Notes: generated from the sequence alone by a model not told the origin. Shown: positions 23,317 to 32,077, counted from the stretch's first letter. The stretch is DNA of 35,332 bases from Coriobacteriales bacterium (GCA_030529625.1 JAUMWN010000019.1:1-35332); one strand, 5' to 3'. Translations and numbers: made by a program.

Positions 23317-23321
23317 GCGGC

Positions 23322-23348
23322 GAAACTGGGGGATTCACTCCCAGTTTC
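23322..23348. terminator. Hairpin GAAACTGGG / CCCAGTTTC
   Basis: GAAACTGGG (23322-23330) pairs exactly with CCCAGTTTC (23340-23348) over a 9-base loop. It lies just after the XRE stop and before the DUF362 start. It is a candidate terminator or attenuator. Confidence 0.5.
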
Positions 23349-23371
23349 ACTTCGTGGATGGGAAAGGTGCC

Positions 23372-24439
23372 ATGGGCACGATCTGGCAGGTGTATGGAAG
23401 CGACGCGCACAAGATGACCAAACGGCTCCTGGACGCGTCCCAAGCGTGGCGGCTCGTGCCCGCTGGGGCATCGGTTGCCCTCAAGCCCAACCTGGTGCTT
23501 TCGGTCGTTGCACAGGATGGTGCGGTGACACATCCGGGCGTGCTCAGCGGGTGCATCGAGTACTTTTCCGAGCATGGGATACGGGATCTCAGCATAATCG
23601 AGAGCAGCTGGATAGGCGACAGGACCATGCGTGCCATGCGGCGCGCGGGCTATGACGAGGTGTGCAAACGCTACGATGTTGCGTTCTTCGACCTTAAGTG
23701 CGACAAGACGCGTTCGGTGCAAACGCCCATAGGCCCCATAGCGGTGTGTGCTCGGGCGTTGGATGCCGGCCTGCTCGTGGACCTTCCGGTGCTCAAAGGT
23801 CATTGCCAAACGCGCATGACCTGCGCCCTCAAAAACCTCAAGGGCTGCATTCCCGATCATGAGAAGCGCCGGTTCCACGCCCTTGGCCTTACCAAGCCCA
23901 TCGCGGCACTCGGGGCGGCGCTGCGTCCCGGCCTTGTGGTGGTGGACAGCATTTGCGGCGACCTGTGCTTTGAGGAGGGCGGCACGCCCGTGCAAACCAA
24001 CCGCATGTACCTGTGTGCCGACGCCGTTACGGCAGACGCATACGGCAGGTCCCTGATGGGCCTGGCGACCGATGACGTTCCCTACATCGAGCTTGCCGAG
24101 CGCTACGGGGCCGGGGTGGCCAGCTGGTCGCCTGACGACGTGGTGTCGCTCAACGAGCCCAGGGACGCGGCGTGCTATGCGAGTGCGGCGGGAACGGTGG
24201 CAAGCCTCACGCGCAACGTGCACGAGGACCGGGCCTGCTCTGCCTGCTTCGCGGCGCTCGTGCGCGCGCTGTATACGACGGGGCGCAGGCAAGCGCAGGA
24301 CATCTACATCGGCCAGGGCTGGCAGGGTGCGACCTTGGACGGCTTGGGCATTGGGCGCTGCTGCGCCGATGCCACGTCATGCGTGACGGGTTGCCCACCG
24401 TCGGCCACCGATATTGCGCAGTACCTCACGAACATATGA
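23372..24439 (+). CDS. DUF362-domain protein with Cys-rich C-terminus
   Basis: A 355-residue protein of the DUF362 family. The family core is visible as GASVALKPNLV, the HPGVLSGCIEYF segment, LPVLKGHCQTRMTCALKNLKGC and ALGLTKPIAAL, then VVDSICGDLCFEEGG. The last 70 residues are Cys-rich: CSAC (289, 292) and CCADATSCVTGC (330, 331, 337, 341), which could bind an iron-sulfur cluster. DUF362 proteins often sit in redox contexts, but no reaction is established. The ATG at 23372 follows GGGAAAGGTG; a GTG at 23354 would add six residues. It may be co-transcribed with the XRE gene unless the hairpin between them terminates. Confidence 0.85.
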   Translation: MGTIWQVYGSDAHKMTKRLLDASQAWRLVPAGASVALKPNLVLSVVAQDGAVTHPGVLSGCIEYFSEHGIRDLSIIESSWIGDRTMRAMRRAGYDEVCKRYDVAFFDLKCDKTRSVQTPIGPIAVCARALDAGLLVDLPVLKGHCQTRMTCALKNLKGCIPDHEKRRFHALGLTKPIAALGAALRPGLVVVDSICGDLCFEEGGTPVQTNRMYLCADAVTADAYGRSLMGLATDDVPYIELAERYGAGVASWSPDDVVSLNEPRDAACYASAAGTVASLTRNVHEDRACSACFAALVRALYTTGRRQAQDIYIGQGWQGATLDGLGIGRCCADATSCVTGCPPSATDIAQYLTNI

Positions 24440-24443
24440 TCGT

Positions 24444-24545
24444 GGGTAGACAAAGGGGACAGTCCCCCGAGTCTACCAACCACGGCACAGCTGCACGCCC
24501 ACGCATGAGGGGGTAGACTCGGGGGACTGTCCCCTTTGTCTACCC
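24444..24545. repeat. GGGGACAGTCCCC-family palindrome (locus 2), perfect 34-bp arms
   Basis: The arm at 24444-24477 (GGGTAGACAAAGGGGACAGT...) is the exact reverse complement of 24512-24545, with a 34-base loop. The outer bases GGGTAGAC/GTCTACCC and GAGTCTACC/GGTAGACTC are specific to this locus. It sits between converging DUF362 and NADH oxidase genes and could act as a two-way terminator. Confidence 0.92.
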
Positions 24546-24582
24546 CCTCATTAGGTTTGACGATTCTTGATGGTGTGAAGTA

Positions 24583-25926
24583 CTACTTGGCCTGCAGGGC
24601 CGCAACCGTCATGTAGTTGTATGCCGAGTTGAAGTGCGGGAGGAAGAAGATGTCCAGGAGGGCGAGCTCGTCGATGGTGACCTTGCGCTCGACGGCAAGG
24701 CTAAACATGTTGATGTTGCCGCTCATGTCGTAGGTGGACGCGAGCTGGGCACCCAGGATTACGCGCGTGGCCTTGTCGTAGACGATCTTGATGGTGGTAT
24801 CGGGGTTGTCGTGCTCAATGAACGGTGCTTTCTGGCAGTCGGTTACCGTGGTGGTGAGCACCTCGATGCCCGCGCGCTTGGCCGCGGACTCGGTAAGGCC
24901 CGTGGAGACCATCTTGAGGTCGAAGATGCAAATGCCACTGGAGCCCTGCACGCCCCGGGTCTCGAGCGGGGTGCCGCAGACGTTGTGGCCGGCCACGATG
25001 CCGCTGCGCACGGCGTTGGTCGCCAGCGCGATGTAGCCCGGCTTGCCGCCCAGGCTGTTGTTAAAGATGGTCGCGCAGTCGCCCACCGCATACACGTCGG
25101 GCACGCTGGTTTGCTGGTGGCGGTCCACGATAAAGGCGCCGTTAGTGAAGAGTTCAAAGTCGCCGCCCTCGGCAAGCGCCGTGTTGGGACGGAAGCCAAT
25201 GCACACGCATACCATGTCCACGTCGTAGGCACCCTTGTTCGTAACGAGCTTGGTCACCTTGCCGTCTGTGCCCTCAAAGTGGTCGACACCCTCGCCATAG
25301 TGCGCCTCGATGCCGTTGTCCTCCAGGTTCTTGGCCATCATGGCCGAGAACTCCGGGTCGAAGTTGTTGGCCATGCAGGTGGGGGCCATGTCTACCAGCA
25401 GCGTGTGGCGGCCGTTGCGCTGGAACGCCTCGGCAAGCTCGACGCCAATGTAGCCCGCGCCTACCACGGCAACGGTCTTGATCGCGTCGTCCTGGAGCTT
25501 GTCCACGACCTCCTGGGCGTTCTGGAAGAGCTTCACCTGCTGGATGTTCTCCAGGTCTCCGCCCTCAAAGCGCGGGATTATGGGCAGCGAACCGGTGGCC
25601 AGCACCAGCTTGTCGTAGGACTCCTCGTAGGTGGTGCCGTCCTTATCCGTGGCATAGACCACCTTGTTGGCGTAGTCAATGCGGTCTACCGGGCACTCCA
25701 TGTGTATGGTGGCACCCTTGGCCTCGAACTGCTCCTTGGTCTGGTAGAACAGGCCGTGGGGGCCGCTAATTTGATTGCCAATCCACAGGGCCATGCCGCA
25801 GCCTAGGAAGCTGATGTTTGAGTTGGCGTCAAAGACGACCACCTCGTTGCCCTCGTAGTTGTCAAGAATGGTGTTGATGGCGGCGGTGCCTGCGTGGTTG
25901 GCACCAACGACAACGATCTTGCTCAT
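24583..25926 (-). CDS. nox: NADH oxidase / CoA-disulfide-reductase family flavoprotein
   Basis: The 447-residue cytoplasmic FAD enzyme most likely reduces O2 to water with NADH, regenerating NAD+ and protecting an anaerobe from oxygen. It shows the FAD-binding [13 protein letters not shown] with His11, the single redox Cys43 in [13 protein letters not shown], the NAD-binding [25 protein letters not shown] for FAD, and the C-terminal dimer domain ending [17 protein letters not shown]. CoA-disulfide reductases share this layout, so the substrate is not fully settled. The start is ATG at 25926. Just upstream, AGAGAG/CTCTCT (25927-25942) forms a short hairpin across the ribosome-site region. It is downstream of the A-PCP-C gene on the same strand, with a palindrome between. 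Confidence 0.92.
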   Translation of the reverse strand: MSKIVVVGANHAGTAAINTILDNYEGNEVVVFDANSNISFLGCGMALWIGNQISGPHGLFYQTKEQFEAKGATIHMECPVDRIDYANKVVYATDKDGTTYEESYDKLVLATGSLPIIPRFEGGDLENIQQVKLFQNAQEVVDKLQDDAIKTVAVVGAGYIGVELAEAFQRNGRHTLLVDMAPTCMANNFDPEFSAMMAKNLEDNGIEAHYGEGVDHFEGTDGKVTKLVTNKGAYDVDMVCVCIGFRPNTALAEGGDFELFTNGAFIVDRHQQTSVPDVYAVGDCATIFNNSLGGKPGYIALATNAVRSGIVAGHNVCGTPLETRGVQGSSGICIFDLKMVSTGLTESAAKRAGIEVLTTTVTDCQKAPFIEHDNPDTTIKIVYDKATRVILGAQLASTYDMSGNINMFSLAVERKVTIDELALLDIFFLPHFNSAYNYMTVAALQAK

Positions 25927-26038
25927 AGAGAGACCCCTCTCTTTACGGAGATGTACCTGCGTATAGAGTAGTGCAATCGCAGGGGAATTGGTTGTTCGCG
26001 TCGGGAAAAGTAGTGCAGGAGGGCATGGACGGGCGTGG

Positions 26039-26124
26039 GGGTGTTTGCACTCAGGGGACAGTCCCCCACGTACCGCCCACGCGTTTGCGGTACGGGGGGG
26101 ACTGACCCCTGAGTGCAAACACCC
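26039..26124. repeat. GGGGACAGTCCCC-family palindrome (locus 3), 38-bp arms
   Basis: The arms 26039-26076 and 26087-26124 pair with two mismatches around a 10-base loop. The core is again CAGGGGACAGTCCCCC. The flanks GTGTTTGCACTC/GAGTGCAAACAC and GTACCGC/GCGGTAC are unique to this copy. It lies between the synthetase stop and the NADH oxidase start. Confidence 0.9.
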
Positions 26125-26145
26125 GTTGGTGCGTAAGTCCTGCGA

Positions 26146-29088
26146 CTACAGCAGGTCGGCCACCTTTACGCTTGCGGGATCGGTAACCTCAAGGAGCTGG
26201 TTGATAAGCTCGGTGTAGGTGTTGGTGAACTCCTTGATGCGCTCGTCGGTGTAGATGTTGGCCATGTAGGAGAGCATGCTCACCACGGCGTCCTCGGTCT
26301 CGAAGACCTGCAGCATGTTGCGGCGCAGCGCCGCCTCGTTGTGGGCGCTCAGCGTCTCCATGGAGGCGTTCATCTTCTCGAGGGCGCTCATGTCGGTGAT
26401 GGCCGCCGTCTCGTACACCACGGCAATGTGGTCGTTCATGTAGGGGTTCTCGTTGATGGTCACCCAGTCGTAGACGCTGTTGGCGATGACCTCCTCCGTC
26501 TTGGTGGCGATGTCGGTGTACAGGTCCTTGAGTGTGTCGTAGGAATCGAGCTTCACGCCTACCGGCAGGGAGTGCGCCAAAAGGCCCGCCGCGCACTGCT
26601 TGCGCTTGTCAACGCGGTTGTGGAAGGTGGAGTTAATGAGCACGTCGCGCTTGCCACTCATGCGGGCGAGCGTGAGCAGCGTGGCGGCGTTCACGAAGTT
26701 GTTGCTGGAGATACCGCAGCGCTTGCCCATCTGCTCAAGCGAGCTGGGCGACATGTTGGTCATAATGACGGCCTGGCCGTTCACGTTGCCCGGTTCGCTC
26801 TTGTCGGGCAGTATCTCGCCCATCCAGTCGATGCCGTCGTAGTGCTGTTGGTAGTACTCGAACGCGTTGCGATAGGCGCTCGTGGAGCGCAGGCGCTCCT
26901 CGTCCTCCAGGTAGGAGTAGTACGTGTCCAGTTCGAGCGGCTCGCCCGCATAGGCGCGTGCGAAGCTCTGGAAGATAATCTGCATGCTGGAGCCGTCCAT
27001 GATGATGTGGTGGAAGATTACCATCAGGTAGCAGTCGCTCTCGGTCTTGATAACGCGAATCTTGATCATGGGCTTGCCAAGCAGCTGGAAGGTCTCGATC
27101 TGCGAGTCCTGCAGCTCCTCGAACTCGTCGTCGGTCATGTGCTCGATCTCGATGGTGGGCATGGCAGAAGAGTCGTAGCGTTGCTGCAGCTCGGCGTTGT
27201 CGTTGAACTCGAAGATCGTGCCGAAGATGGGGTGGTGGGCCTGCACCTTGCGAGCGGCGTCCAGAATGCGCTCGGCATCCGCATCCTCGCCAAACGAGAA
27301 CAGGTAGGGGAAGATCCACATGGGTGCGTCGGGCGTGAAGAGCTGGTAGTCGATGATGGAGACCTGAATAGCCGGAAGCTCATGCGGTACCTTGCGTGCC
27401 TCCATCTCCTTCTCCTCCTCCGACAGACCGGTGTCGCCTGCACGGAGCTTCTCCTCGTAGAGCTCCTCGATCTTGACGACCGTGCGGCCCTGGTAGATGT
27501 CGATGGCGGAGAGCGCGTCGAGCTTCATGATGGTGAGGACCTTCATGGCCGCGACCGAGTTGCCGCCCAGCGAGTAGAAGTCCTCGGTAATGCCGATGTG
27601 CTCAACGCCAAGCGCCAGCTCGAAGGCCTCGCAGAGCGCCTTCTCGAAGTCGTTGGTGGGCGCCACGTAATCGACGCGCTCCATGGTCGAGCGCGGGTTG
27701 GGCAGGTCCTTGCGCGCCAGCTTGCCGTTGGGCAGGATGGGCGGCTCCTCGATTTGCATAAAGAAAGACGGAATCATGTAGTAGGGGACCTTCTCGGACA
27801 TCTTTGCGCGGATCTCGTCCTCGCCCTGCTCGAGCTCGCCCATGTAGTACACGCACACGAAGGACTCGCTGGGATCCTCAAAGCCCTTGGCGGCCGCCCA
27901 CTCCTTGCCCGTGGCGTACTTGAAAGCCGCCTCGATCTCGGCGGGCTCGATGCGGTTGCCGTCGATCTTGATCATGTCGTTGGCGCGGCCCACGAGGATG
28001 ATGTTGCCGTTCTCGTCCCTAAACCCAAGGTCGTTGGTGTGGTACCAGCCGTCGCGCAGCGCCTCGGCCGTTTGCTCGGGCAGGTTGATGTAGCCGCGCA
28101 TAAAGGGGTTCTCGTAGATGAGCTCGCCGGTCTCGCCCTCGGGCACGTCGTTGCCCTCGTCGTCCACGATGCGGATTTGGATGATGGGGCTGTTGGGCTT
28201 GCCTACCGGGCACACGTCGTAGGGCTTGTCGATCACGAACTGGCACAGCGTGAAGAAGCCCTCGCTCATGGCGTAGTTGTTAACCAGCTGGATGCCGGGG
28301 AGGTATACGCCGTTTGCAGGCTCGCTGCCGGTGTGCACGATCTTGAGGTAGGGGCCAAGGTCGTCGCCCACCGCACGGATTAGGGAAGGCGAGAGGTAGG
28401 TGAGGTTGACCTTGTTATCGATGTAGTAGCGAATGAGCTTGCGCGGGTTCTTTACCGTGGCGTACGGCACGATAAAGAAGGTGCACGGCGCATACAGGAC
28501 GCCAGTGAGCGCCTTGATGGCAACCACAAAGTTGAGCGGGGCGATGAGGGCGCCACGGGTGCCGAGCTCGATTTGCAGGTTGGCCACGAGGGCGTCGAGC
28601 TTGATGTCGCCAAACTCGTGGAGAACGCCCTTGGGTCGGCCGGTGGAACCGGAGGTGTACACGGCAAAGGCCGCGTCGTGGTCGTCCGGACGCTCGTAGC
28701 CGGCAAGCGGCTCCTCGGCCTTGATCTGCTCCCACACGTCCATGTCGATGGTGACCTTGCAGCCGCAGTCCGCCTTGATGAGTTCGATGCGGTCCGGCGC
28801 GTAGGTGTCCTCGACCACGACGAAGGCGGCACCTGCCTTCCACACGCCAATCATGGCCACGATGGGACGGATGCCACGTGGCAGGCAGATCATCACGAAG
28901 TCGTCGGTCCCAATGCCCTGACGCTTGAGGTAGCCGTAGATACGTGCGGAGAGGTCGTCGATGCGCGCGCGAGTCCAGCCCTTGTAGTGCTGGTCGTCCA
29001 CCAGCATGGGCAGGTCGGGAAACTCGTGAGTCCACTTGGCGAACGCGTCCATGCAGTAGGGCACGTTGTTGAGCACGCTCAAATCCAT
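26146..29088 (-). CDS. Single-module nonribosomal peptide synthetase, A-PCP-C order
   Basis: The protein has 980 residues. The adenylation domain (about 10-465) shows A3 YTSGSTGRPKG (144-154), A5 NNYAMSEG (270-277), A7 GWYHTNDLG, A8 RANDMIKIDGNRIEPAEIE and the A10 lysine in PNGKLARK (Lys456). The carrier domain (about 475-550) has LGGNS with Ser511 for phosphopantetheine. The condensation domain (about 570-980) has HHIIMDG (693-699), an intact HHxxxDG. In the pocket, the A4 region reads LNFVVAIKALTG, where alpha-amino-acid domains have F-D; the Asp that holds the amino group is missing. A hydroxy, keto, aryl or beta-amino acid is therefore possible. With no thioesterase and a terminal C domain, release probably means transfer to an external acceptor. 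AAGGAAG precedes the ATG at 29088. No partner or phosphopantetheinyl transferase is nearby. Confidence 0.88.
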   Translation of the reverse strand: MDLSVLNNVPYCMDAFAKWTHEFPDLPMLVDDQHYKGWTRARIDDLSARIYGYLKRQGIGTDDFVMICLPRGIRPIVAMIGVWKAGAAFVVVEDTYAPDRIELIKADCGCKVTIDMDVWEQIKAEEPLAGYERPDDHDAAFAVYTSGSTGRPKGVLHEFGDIKLDALVANLQIELGTRGALIAPLNFVVAIKALTGVLYAPCTFFIVPYATVKNPRKLIRYYIDNKVNLTYLSPSLIRAVGDDLGPYLKIVHTGSEPANGVYLPGIQLVNNYAMSEGFFTLCQFVIDKPYDVCPVGKPNSPIIQIRIVDDEGNDVPEGETGELIYENPFMRGYINLPEQTAEALRDGWYHTNDLGFRDENGNIILVGRANDMIKIDGNRIEPAEIEAAFKYATGKEWAAAKGFEDPSESFVCVYYMGELEQGEDEIRAKMSEKVPYYMIPSFFMQIEEPPILPNGKLARKDLPNPRSTMERVDYVAPTNDFEKALCEAFELALGVEHIGITEDFYSLGGNSVAAMKVLTIMKLDALSAIDIYQGRTVVKIEELYEEKLRAGDTGLSEEEKEMEARKVPHELPAIQVSIIDYQLFTPDAPMWIFPYLFSFGEDADAERILDAARKVQAHHPIFGTIFEFNDNAELQQRYDSSAMPTIEIEHMTDDEFEELQDSQIETFQLLGKPMIKIRVIKTESDCYLMVIFHHIIMDGSSMQIIFQSFARAYAGEPLELDTYYSYLEDEERLRSTSAYRNAFEYYQQHYDGIDWMGEILPDKSEPGNVNGQAVIMTNMSPSSLEQMGKRCGISSNNFVNAATLLTLARMSGKRDVLINSTFHNRVDKRKQCAAGLLAHSLPVGVKLDSYDTLKDLYTDIATKTEEVIANSVYDWVTINENPYMNDHIAVVYETAAITDMSALEKMNASMETLSAHNEAALRRNMLQVFETEDAVVSMLSYMANIYTDERIKEFTNTYTELINQLLEVTDPASVKVADLL

Positions 29089-29371
29089 AAGTGCTTCCTT
29101 TCTTCCTGGTCGCGCGTCGCTCGCGAGGCACGCCAGACGGTCTCGCAACCGTGCGACCTGTTCGTATCCCTTCGGGGTACTCTCATGCAGCCCAAGATGA
29201 TAGCAAACAACACGTGTGGTTCTTTGAGCGTTAGGAACATTGTTGATAAAAGCGCAATGCGTGGAACGCTTGGGTTGCGCAGGCGCATGTCGTGCCAAAA
29301 GCTCGCTTGACTTACCCTGCGGTGCGCACGAGAATCGAACGCGTGGCTTTTGGTTTTGGGAGGCAGGGCAC
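29089..29371. other. Divergent promoter region of the synthetase and membrane-protein genes
   Basis: These 283 bases lie between divergent starts. On the minus strand TGCTATCAT (29197-29205) reads as an extended -10 (TGnTATCAT), with about 110 bases of GC-rich, self-complementary leader before the synthetase ATG. On the + strand GGGAGG at 29358-29363 serves the membrane-protein start. Nothing coding was seen. Confidence 0.45.
29197..29205 (-). promoter_or_regulatory. Putative extended -10 of the synthetase gene
   Basis: The minus strand reads TGCTATCAT: a TGn extension followed by TATCAT (29197-29202). No convincing -35 lies 17 bases upstream, as is common for extended -10 promoters. Confidence 0.35.
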
Positions 29372-30016
29372 GTGAACATTCCGGTGGAAAGCATTGTGCT
29401 CAATGGCGTCATTGCGCCATTGTCGGTGATCGCATGGCTGCAGCTCGCGTTGGCGTCGCATGCGACAGATGACCAGACTAGGCTCGCATCGAGGGGTGTG
29501 GAGAGCCTCAAGTACTTTACCGTGCTTTCCAACCTGCTCTCCGCTCTGACATGCCTTGCGTACTTGGTTTCCTGCTGCCTACTTGGCCTGCTGCCTGTGT
29601 GGCTCGTGGTGTGCAAGCTCGTGGCGACCACGGCCGTGATGATAACGTTCCTCACCGTTATTGCCATCCTGGGGCCTGCGTTTGGCTGGAAGAAGATGTA
29701 TGAGGGCGGCAACCTATGGCTACATCTGGTGCTTCCCTTGCTTGCGGCCGTCGACCTCTGCCTGTTCGTGCCGGTGGGCCAGCTTACCGTGTGGCTCACG
29801 CTTTTGGGCATGTGTCCCACGCTGCTCTATGGCGTGGGCTACCTCGGCGCGCTGCTACGTCATGGCCCCGAGGAGAACGGCAAGGTGTACGACTTCTACG
29901 GTTTTTTGCGCTGGGGCGAGAACAAGGTGCCTGTCGTTGCCGTCGCCATGCTCTTTGGCTCCTGGGTGGTGGCATTGCTCATGTATGGTCTCAACTACCT
30001 GCTGCATGCGCTGTAG
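29372..30016 (+). CDS. Six-helix membrane protein, Pr6Pr-like
   Basis: A 214-residue protein with about six membrane helices. The block SLKYFTVLSNLLSALTCL (about 44-61) recalls the YFT-x-x-SNL signature of Pr6Pr-type membrane proteins, whose function is not established. The charged loops and YDFYGFLRWGENKVP before the last helix are typical of that group in Firmicutes and Actinobacteria. The start is GTG at 29372 with GGGAGG eight bases before it; upstream TTG codons have no site. It is divergent from the synthetase, and a hairpin with a T-tract follows. Confidence 0.7.
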   Translation: MNIPVESIVLNGVIAPLSVIAWLQLALASHATDDQTRLASRGVESLKYFTVLSNLLSALTCLAYLVSCCLLGLLPVWLVVCKLVATTAVMITFLTVIAILGPAFGWKKMYEGGNLWLHLVLPLLAAVDLCLFVPVGQLTVWLTLLGMCPTLLYGVGYLGALLRHGPEENGKVYDFYGFLRWGENKVPVVAVAMLFGSWVVALLMYGLNYLLHAL

Positions 30017-30077
30017 GTGGCGCCCCGCGCGTCCGACGCACGCCCGCGTTGCGCCCGGCACGAACCGTCGGCACAAG

Positions 30078-30184
30078 AGTGGTGTACCACTTTGCCCCTC
30101 TCAAAACCCCAAGATGTGCCAGAAATGGGGTCCAAAGTGGCACATCTGGGGGTCTTTTAAGTCCAAAAGTGGTGTACCACTTTG
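30078..30184. repeat. Direct repeat AGTGGTGTACCACTTTG x2 flanking a hairpin
   Basis: The 17-mer occurs at 30078-30094 and again at 30168-30184, exactly 90 bases apart. Each copy is itself a near-palindrome (AGTGG-TGTA-CCACT). A related CAAAGTGG occurs in the hairpin between them (30133-30140). This looks like a small non-coding repeat element. Confidence 0.8.
30107..30157 (+). terminator. Stem-loop with T-tract after the membrane-protein gene
   Basis: AGATGTGCCA (30112-30121) pairs with TGGCACATCT (30138-30147), extended by CCCC (30107-30110) with GGGG and one bulged A. TCTTTT follows directly. It is a plausible Rho-independent terminator insulating the thi riboswitch. Confidence 0.6.
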
Positions 30185-30234
30185 AATCCTCTTTGGTCCA
30201 CCCCCAGCAAGTGCGCTACAATGGCAGTCACGGA

Positions 30235-30346
30235 CGGGGAGCTGGGAGATATGGCCTGGCTGAGAGGAGCGTGCCAACACGCTCGACCCACTAACCTGAT
30301 CTGGATAATGCCAGCGTAGGGACCCAACGCCGCGTGCTGCGGTCCC
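30235..30346 (+). promoter_or_regulatory. TPP riboswitch (thi box)
   Basis: The conserved TPP aptamer segments are all present: GGGGAGCTGGGAG at its start, GGCTGAGAGGA (30258-30268), GACCC, then ACCTGATCTGGATAATGCC (30294-30312) and AGCGTAGGGA. The segment GGGACC (30319-30324) can pair with GGTCCC (30341-30346) just ahead of the ribosome site, a likely expression platform. When thiamine diphosphate is plentiful it should switch off thiY-thiZ. Confidence 0.95.
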
Positions 30347-30362
30347 GCACAGAGAGGAGCGT

Positions 30363-31391
30363 ATGCACATGGGCACTATGTCACGAAGGACCCTGCTGGG
30401 AAGCGTTGGAGTTGCTGCCACCACGGCGGCCCTGTCTGCCTGCACAGGGCAGGGAGGTGCGACGGACAAAGGCTCTGTAGCCGCCGATCAGCCCCAAAAA
30501 CTCACGTTTTGCCTGGACTACACACCCAACACCAATCACACGGGCATCTATGTGGCCCAGGAGAAGGGCTACTTTGCCGAGGAGGGCATAGAGCTGCAGA
30601 TCGTGCAACCGGCCGAGGACACCGCCGAGGCCATAATCGCTACCGGCAAGGCCCAACTGGGCGTAAGCTTTCAGGATTACATCGCCAACGTCTTGGCCGC
30701 CGGGGGCAAGGGCATCGTTGCCATTGCGGCGATTCTGCAGCACAACACGTCGGGGATCATGAGCCGTGGGGGAGAGGGCATCACCCGTCCTGCCGCTATG
30801 GAGAACCATCGCTATGCCACGTGGGATCTGCCAGTGGAGCAGGCCACGATTCGTCACATCGTGCAAAAGGACGGGGGAGACTACGACAAGGTGAAGCTGG
30901 TGCCATACTCCGTCGAGGACGAGGTGGCCGGCCTCCAGGCAAACATGTACGACTGCGTGTGGGTGTATGAGGGTTGGGCCGTACAAAACGCCAACGTGCA
31001 GAACATGGCGGTGGACTACTTTAGTTTTATCTCCATCGACGAAGTCTTCGATTACTACACGCCGGTAATCGCGGCAAACGTGGACTATGCACAGGGCAAT
31101 CCAGATGTGGTAAAGGCCTTCCTGCGCGCCGCGAAGAAGGGCTACGAGTTTGCCATCGCCCAGCCGCAGGAGGCGGCAGACATCCTGTGCAAGGCCGTAC
31201 CCGAGCTCAACGAGAAGCTCGTGGCCCAAAGCCAGGCGTTTCTCTCCGAGCAGTACCAGGCCGATGCCAAGACGTGGGGCGTGATTGAAAAGGACCGTTG
31301 GGCGCGTTTCTACACGTGGCTCAACGACAACAAGCTCGTGGAGTCCGCGCTCGATGTGGATGCCGGTTGGACCATGGAGTACCTTGCATGA
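30363..31391 (+). CDS. thiY: Thiamine-precursor (HMP) ABC transporter substrate-binding lipoprotein
   Basis: A 342-residue NMT1/THI5-like binding protein. The N-terminus has a twin-arginine-like MSRRTLLGSVGVAATTAALSAC with lipobox Cys. The mature part starts KLTFCLDYTPNTNHTGIYVAQEKGYF and shows GIELQIV, GVSFQDYI, the VWVYEGW pocket segment and the RWARFYTWLNDNKLV end typical of ThiY. It binds the pyrimidine precursor of thiamine outside the membrane. The TPP riboswitch directly upstream fits. ATG codons stand at 30363, 30369 and 30378; GAGGAG (30354-30359) is nearer to ideal for 30369, so the start could be two codons later. It overlaps thiZ by ATGA. Confidence 0.92.
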   Translation: MHMGTMSRRTLLGSVGVAATTAALSACTGQGGATDKGSVAADQPQKLTFCLDYTPNTNHTGIYVAQEKGYFAEEGIELQIVQPAEDTAEAIIATGKAQLGVSFQDYIANVLAAGGKGIVAIAAILQHNTSGIMSRGGEGITRPAAMENHRYATWDLPVEQATIRHIVQKDGGDYDKVKLVPYSVEDEVAGLQANMYDCVWVYEGWAVQNANVQNMAVDYFSFISIDEVFDYYTPVIAANVDYAQGNPDVVKAFLRAAKKGYEFAIAQPQEAADILCKAVPELNEKLVAQSQAFLSEQYQADAKTWGVIEKDRWARFYTWLNDNKLVESALDVDAGWTMEYLA

Positions 31392-32077
31392 CGCCGGCGC
31401 TCGAGGCCAGAGGCCTTACGCTGAGCTGGGACGACGGCAAAACCATCGTGGCGCGCGACGTAAGCTTGCAGGTGTGGCCGGCAGAGGTCGTGTGCCTGGT
31501 GGGCAGGTCGGGCGGTGGAAAGACCACGCTGCTCCATGCGCTCTCGGGACTCACGACTCCGCTTGCGGGCGAGGTGCTCATGCATGGCACCAACATAACC
31601 GGCGAGCAGGGGCACGTGAGCTACATGTTGCAAAAGGACCTGCTTCTGCCGCACCTGCGCATTGTGGACAACGTGTGCCTACCGCTCACGCTTGCGGGGA
31701 TGGACCGGAGCGAAGCGCACACCAAGGTCGCGCCGCTCTTCGAGCGTTTTGGCCTCGCGGGCACAGAGCATTCCTGGCCCAGCCAGCTCTCGGGCGGCAT
31801 GCGCCAGCGCGCGGCATTCCTGCGTACGTACATGATGGGCAACGACGTGGTGCTGCTCGACGAGCCGTTTAGCGCACTTGACGCGCTCACGCGAGGCGAC
31901 CTACGCTCCTGGTACTTGGACGTGTCACGCGAGCTGGGACTCGCCTCGCTCATGATCACGCATGACGTTGACGAGGCTCAGGCCATGGCGTCACGCGTGT
32001 ACGTGCTGCAGGGCACTCCCGCCAGCGTCGTGGAGGTTCCGCCCCAGGCATCAGCCATTCTTGAGGCACTGGGGTAG
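31388..32077 (+). CDS. thiZ: ABC transporter ATP-binding protein for thiamine precursor
   Basis: A 229-residue ATPase with Walker A GRSGGGKTT, Q-loop MLQKDLLLP, signature LSGGMRQR, Walker B VVLLDEPF, D-loop SALD and switch ITHD. It has the layout of SsuB/TauB/ThiZ ATPases. The ATG lies inside the thiY stop (ATGA), so translation is coupled and under the same riboswitch. The permease that should complete the importer is not here; the gene at 12793 is the candidate. The stop is followed by a palindrome at 32099-32134. Confidence 0.93.
   Translation: MTPALEARGLTLSWDDGKTIVARDVSLQVWPAEVVCLVGRSGGGKTTLLHALSGLTTPLAGEVLMHGTNITGEQGHVSYMLQKDLLLPHLRIVDNVCLPLTLAGMDRSEAHTKVAPLFERFGLAGTEHSWPSQLSGGMRQRAAFLRTYMMGNDVVLLDEPFSALDALTRGDLRSWYLDVSRELGLASLMITHDVDEAQAMASRVYVLQGTPASVVEVPPQASAILEALG

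Larger units (their letters stand above)
30017..30234. other. Intergenic region with terminator hairpin and flanking repeats
   Basis: This spacer precedes the TPP riboswitch. It contains a direct pair of near-palindromes (30078-30094, 30168-30184) flanking a long hairpin (30107-30151), and then a short stretch before the riboswitch that should contain the thi promoter. No gene was seen. Confidence 0.6.

Noticed and set aside
25927..26118. Upstream extension of the NADH oxidase frame through the palindrome
   Set aside because: The extension translates repeat DNA. The FAD-binding motif starts right after the ATG at 25926, as in the family.
26341..28383. 680-codon open frame on the + strand opposite the synthetase
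   Set aside because: The translation is repetitive in H, V, L and G and mirrors the synthetase codons. The minus-strand NRPS motifs are complete, so this is a shadow.
29089..29820. Upstream extension of the synthetase frame to 29820
   Set aside because: It would run antisense through the membrane-protein gene and the divergent promoter. The ATG at 29088 has a ribosome site and begins the adenylation domain.
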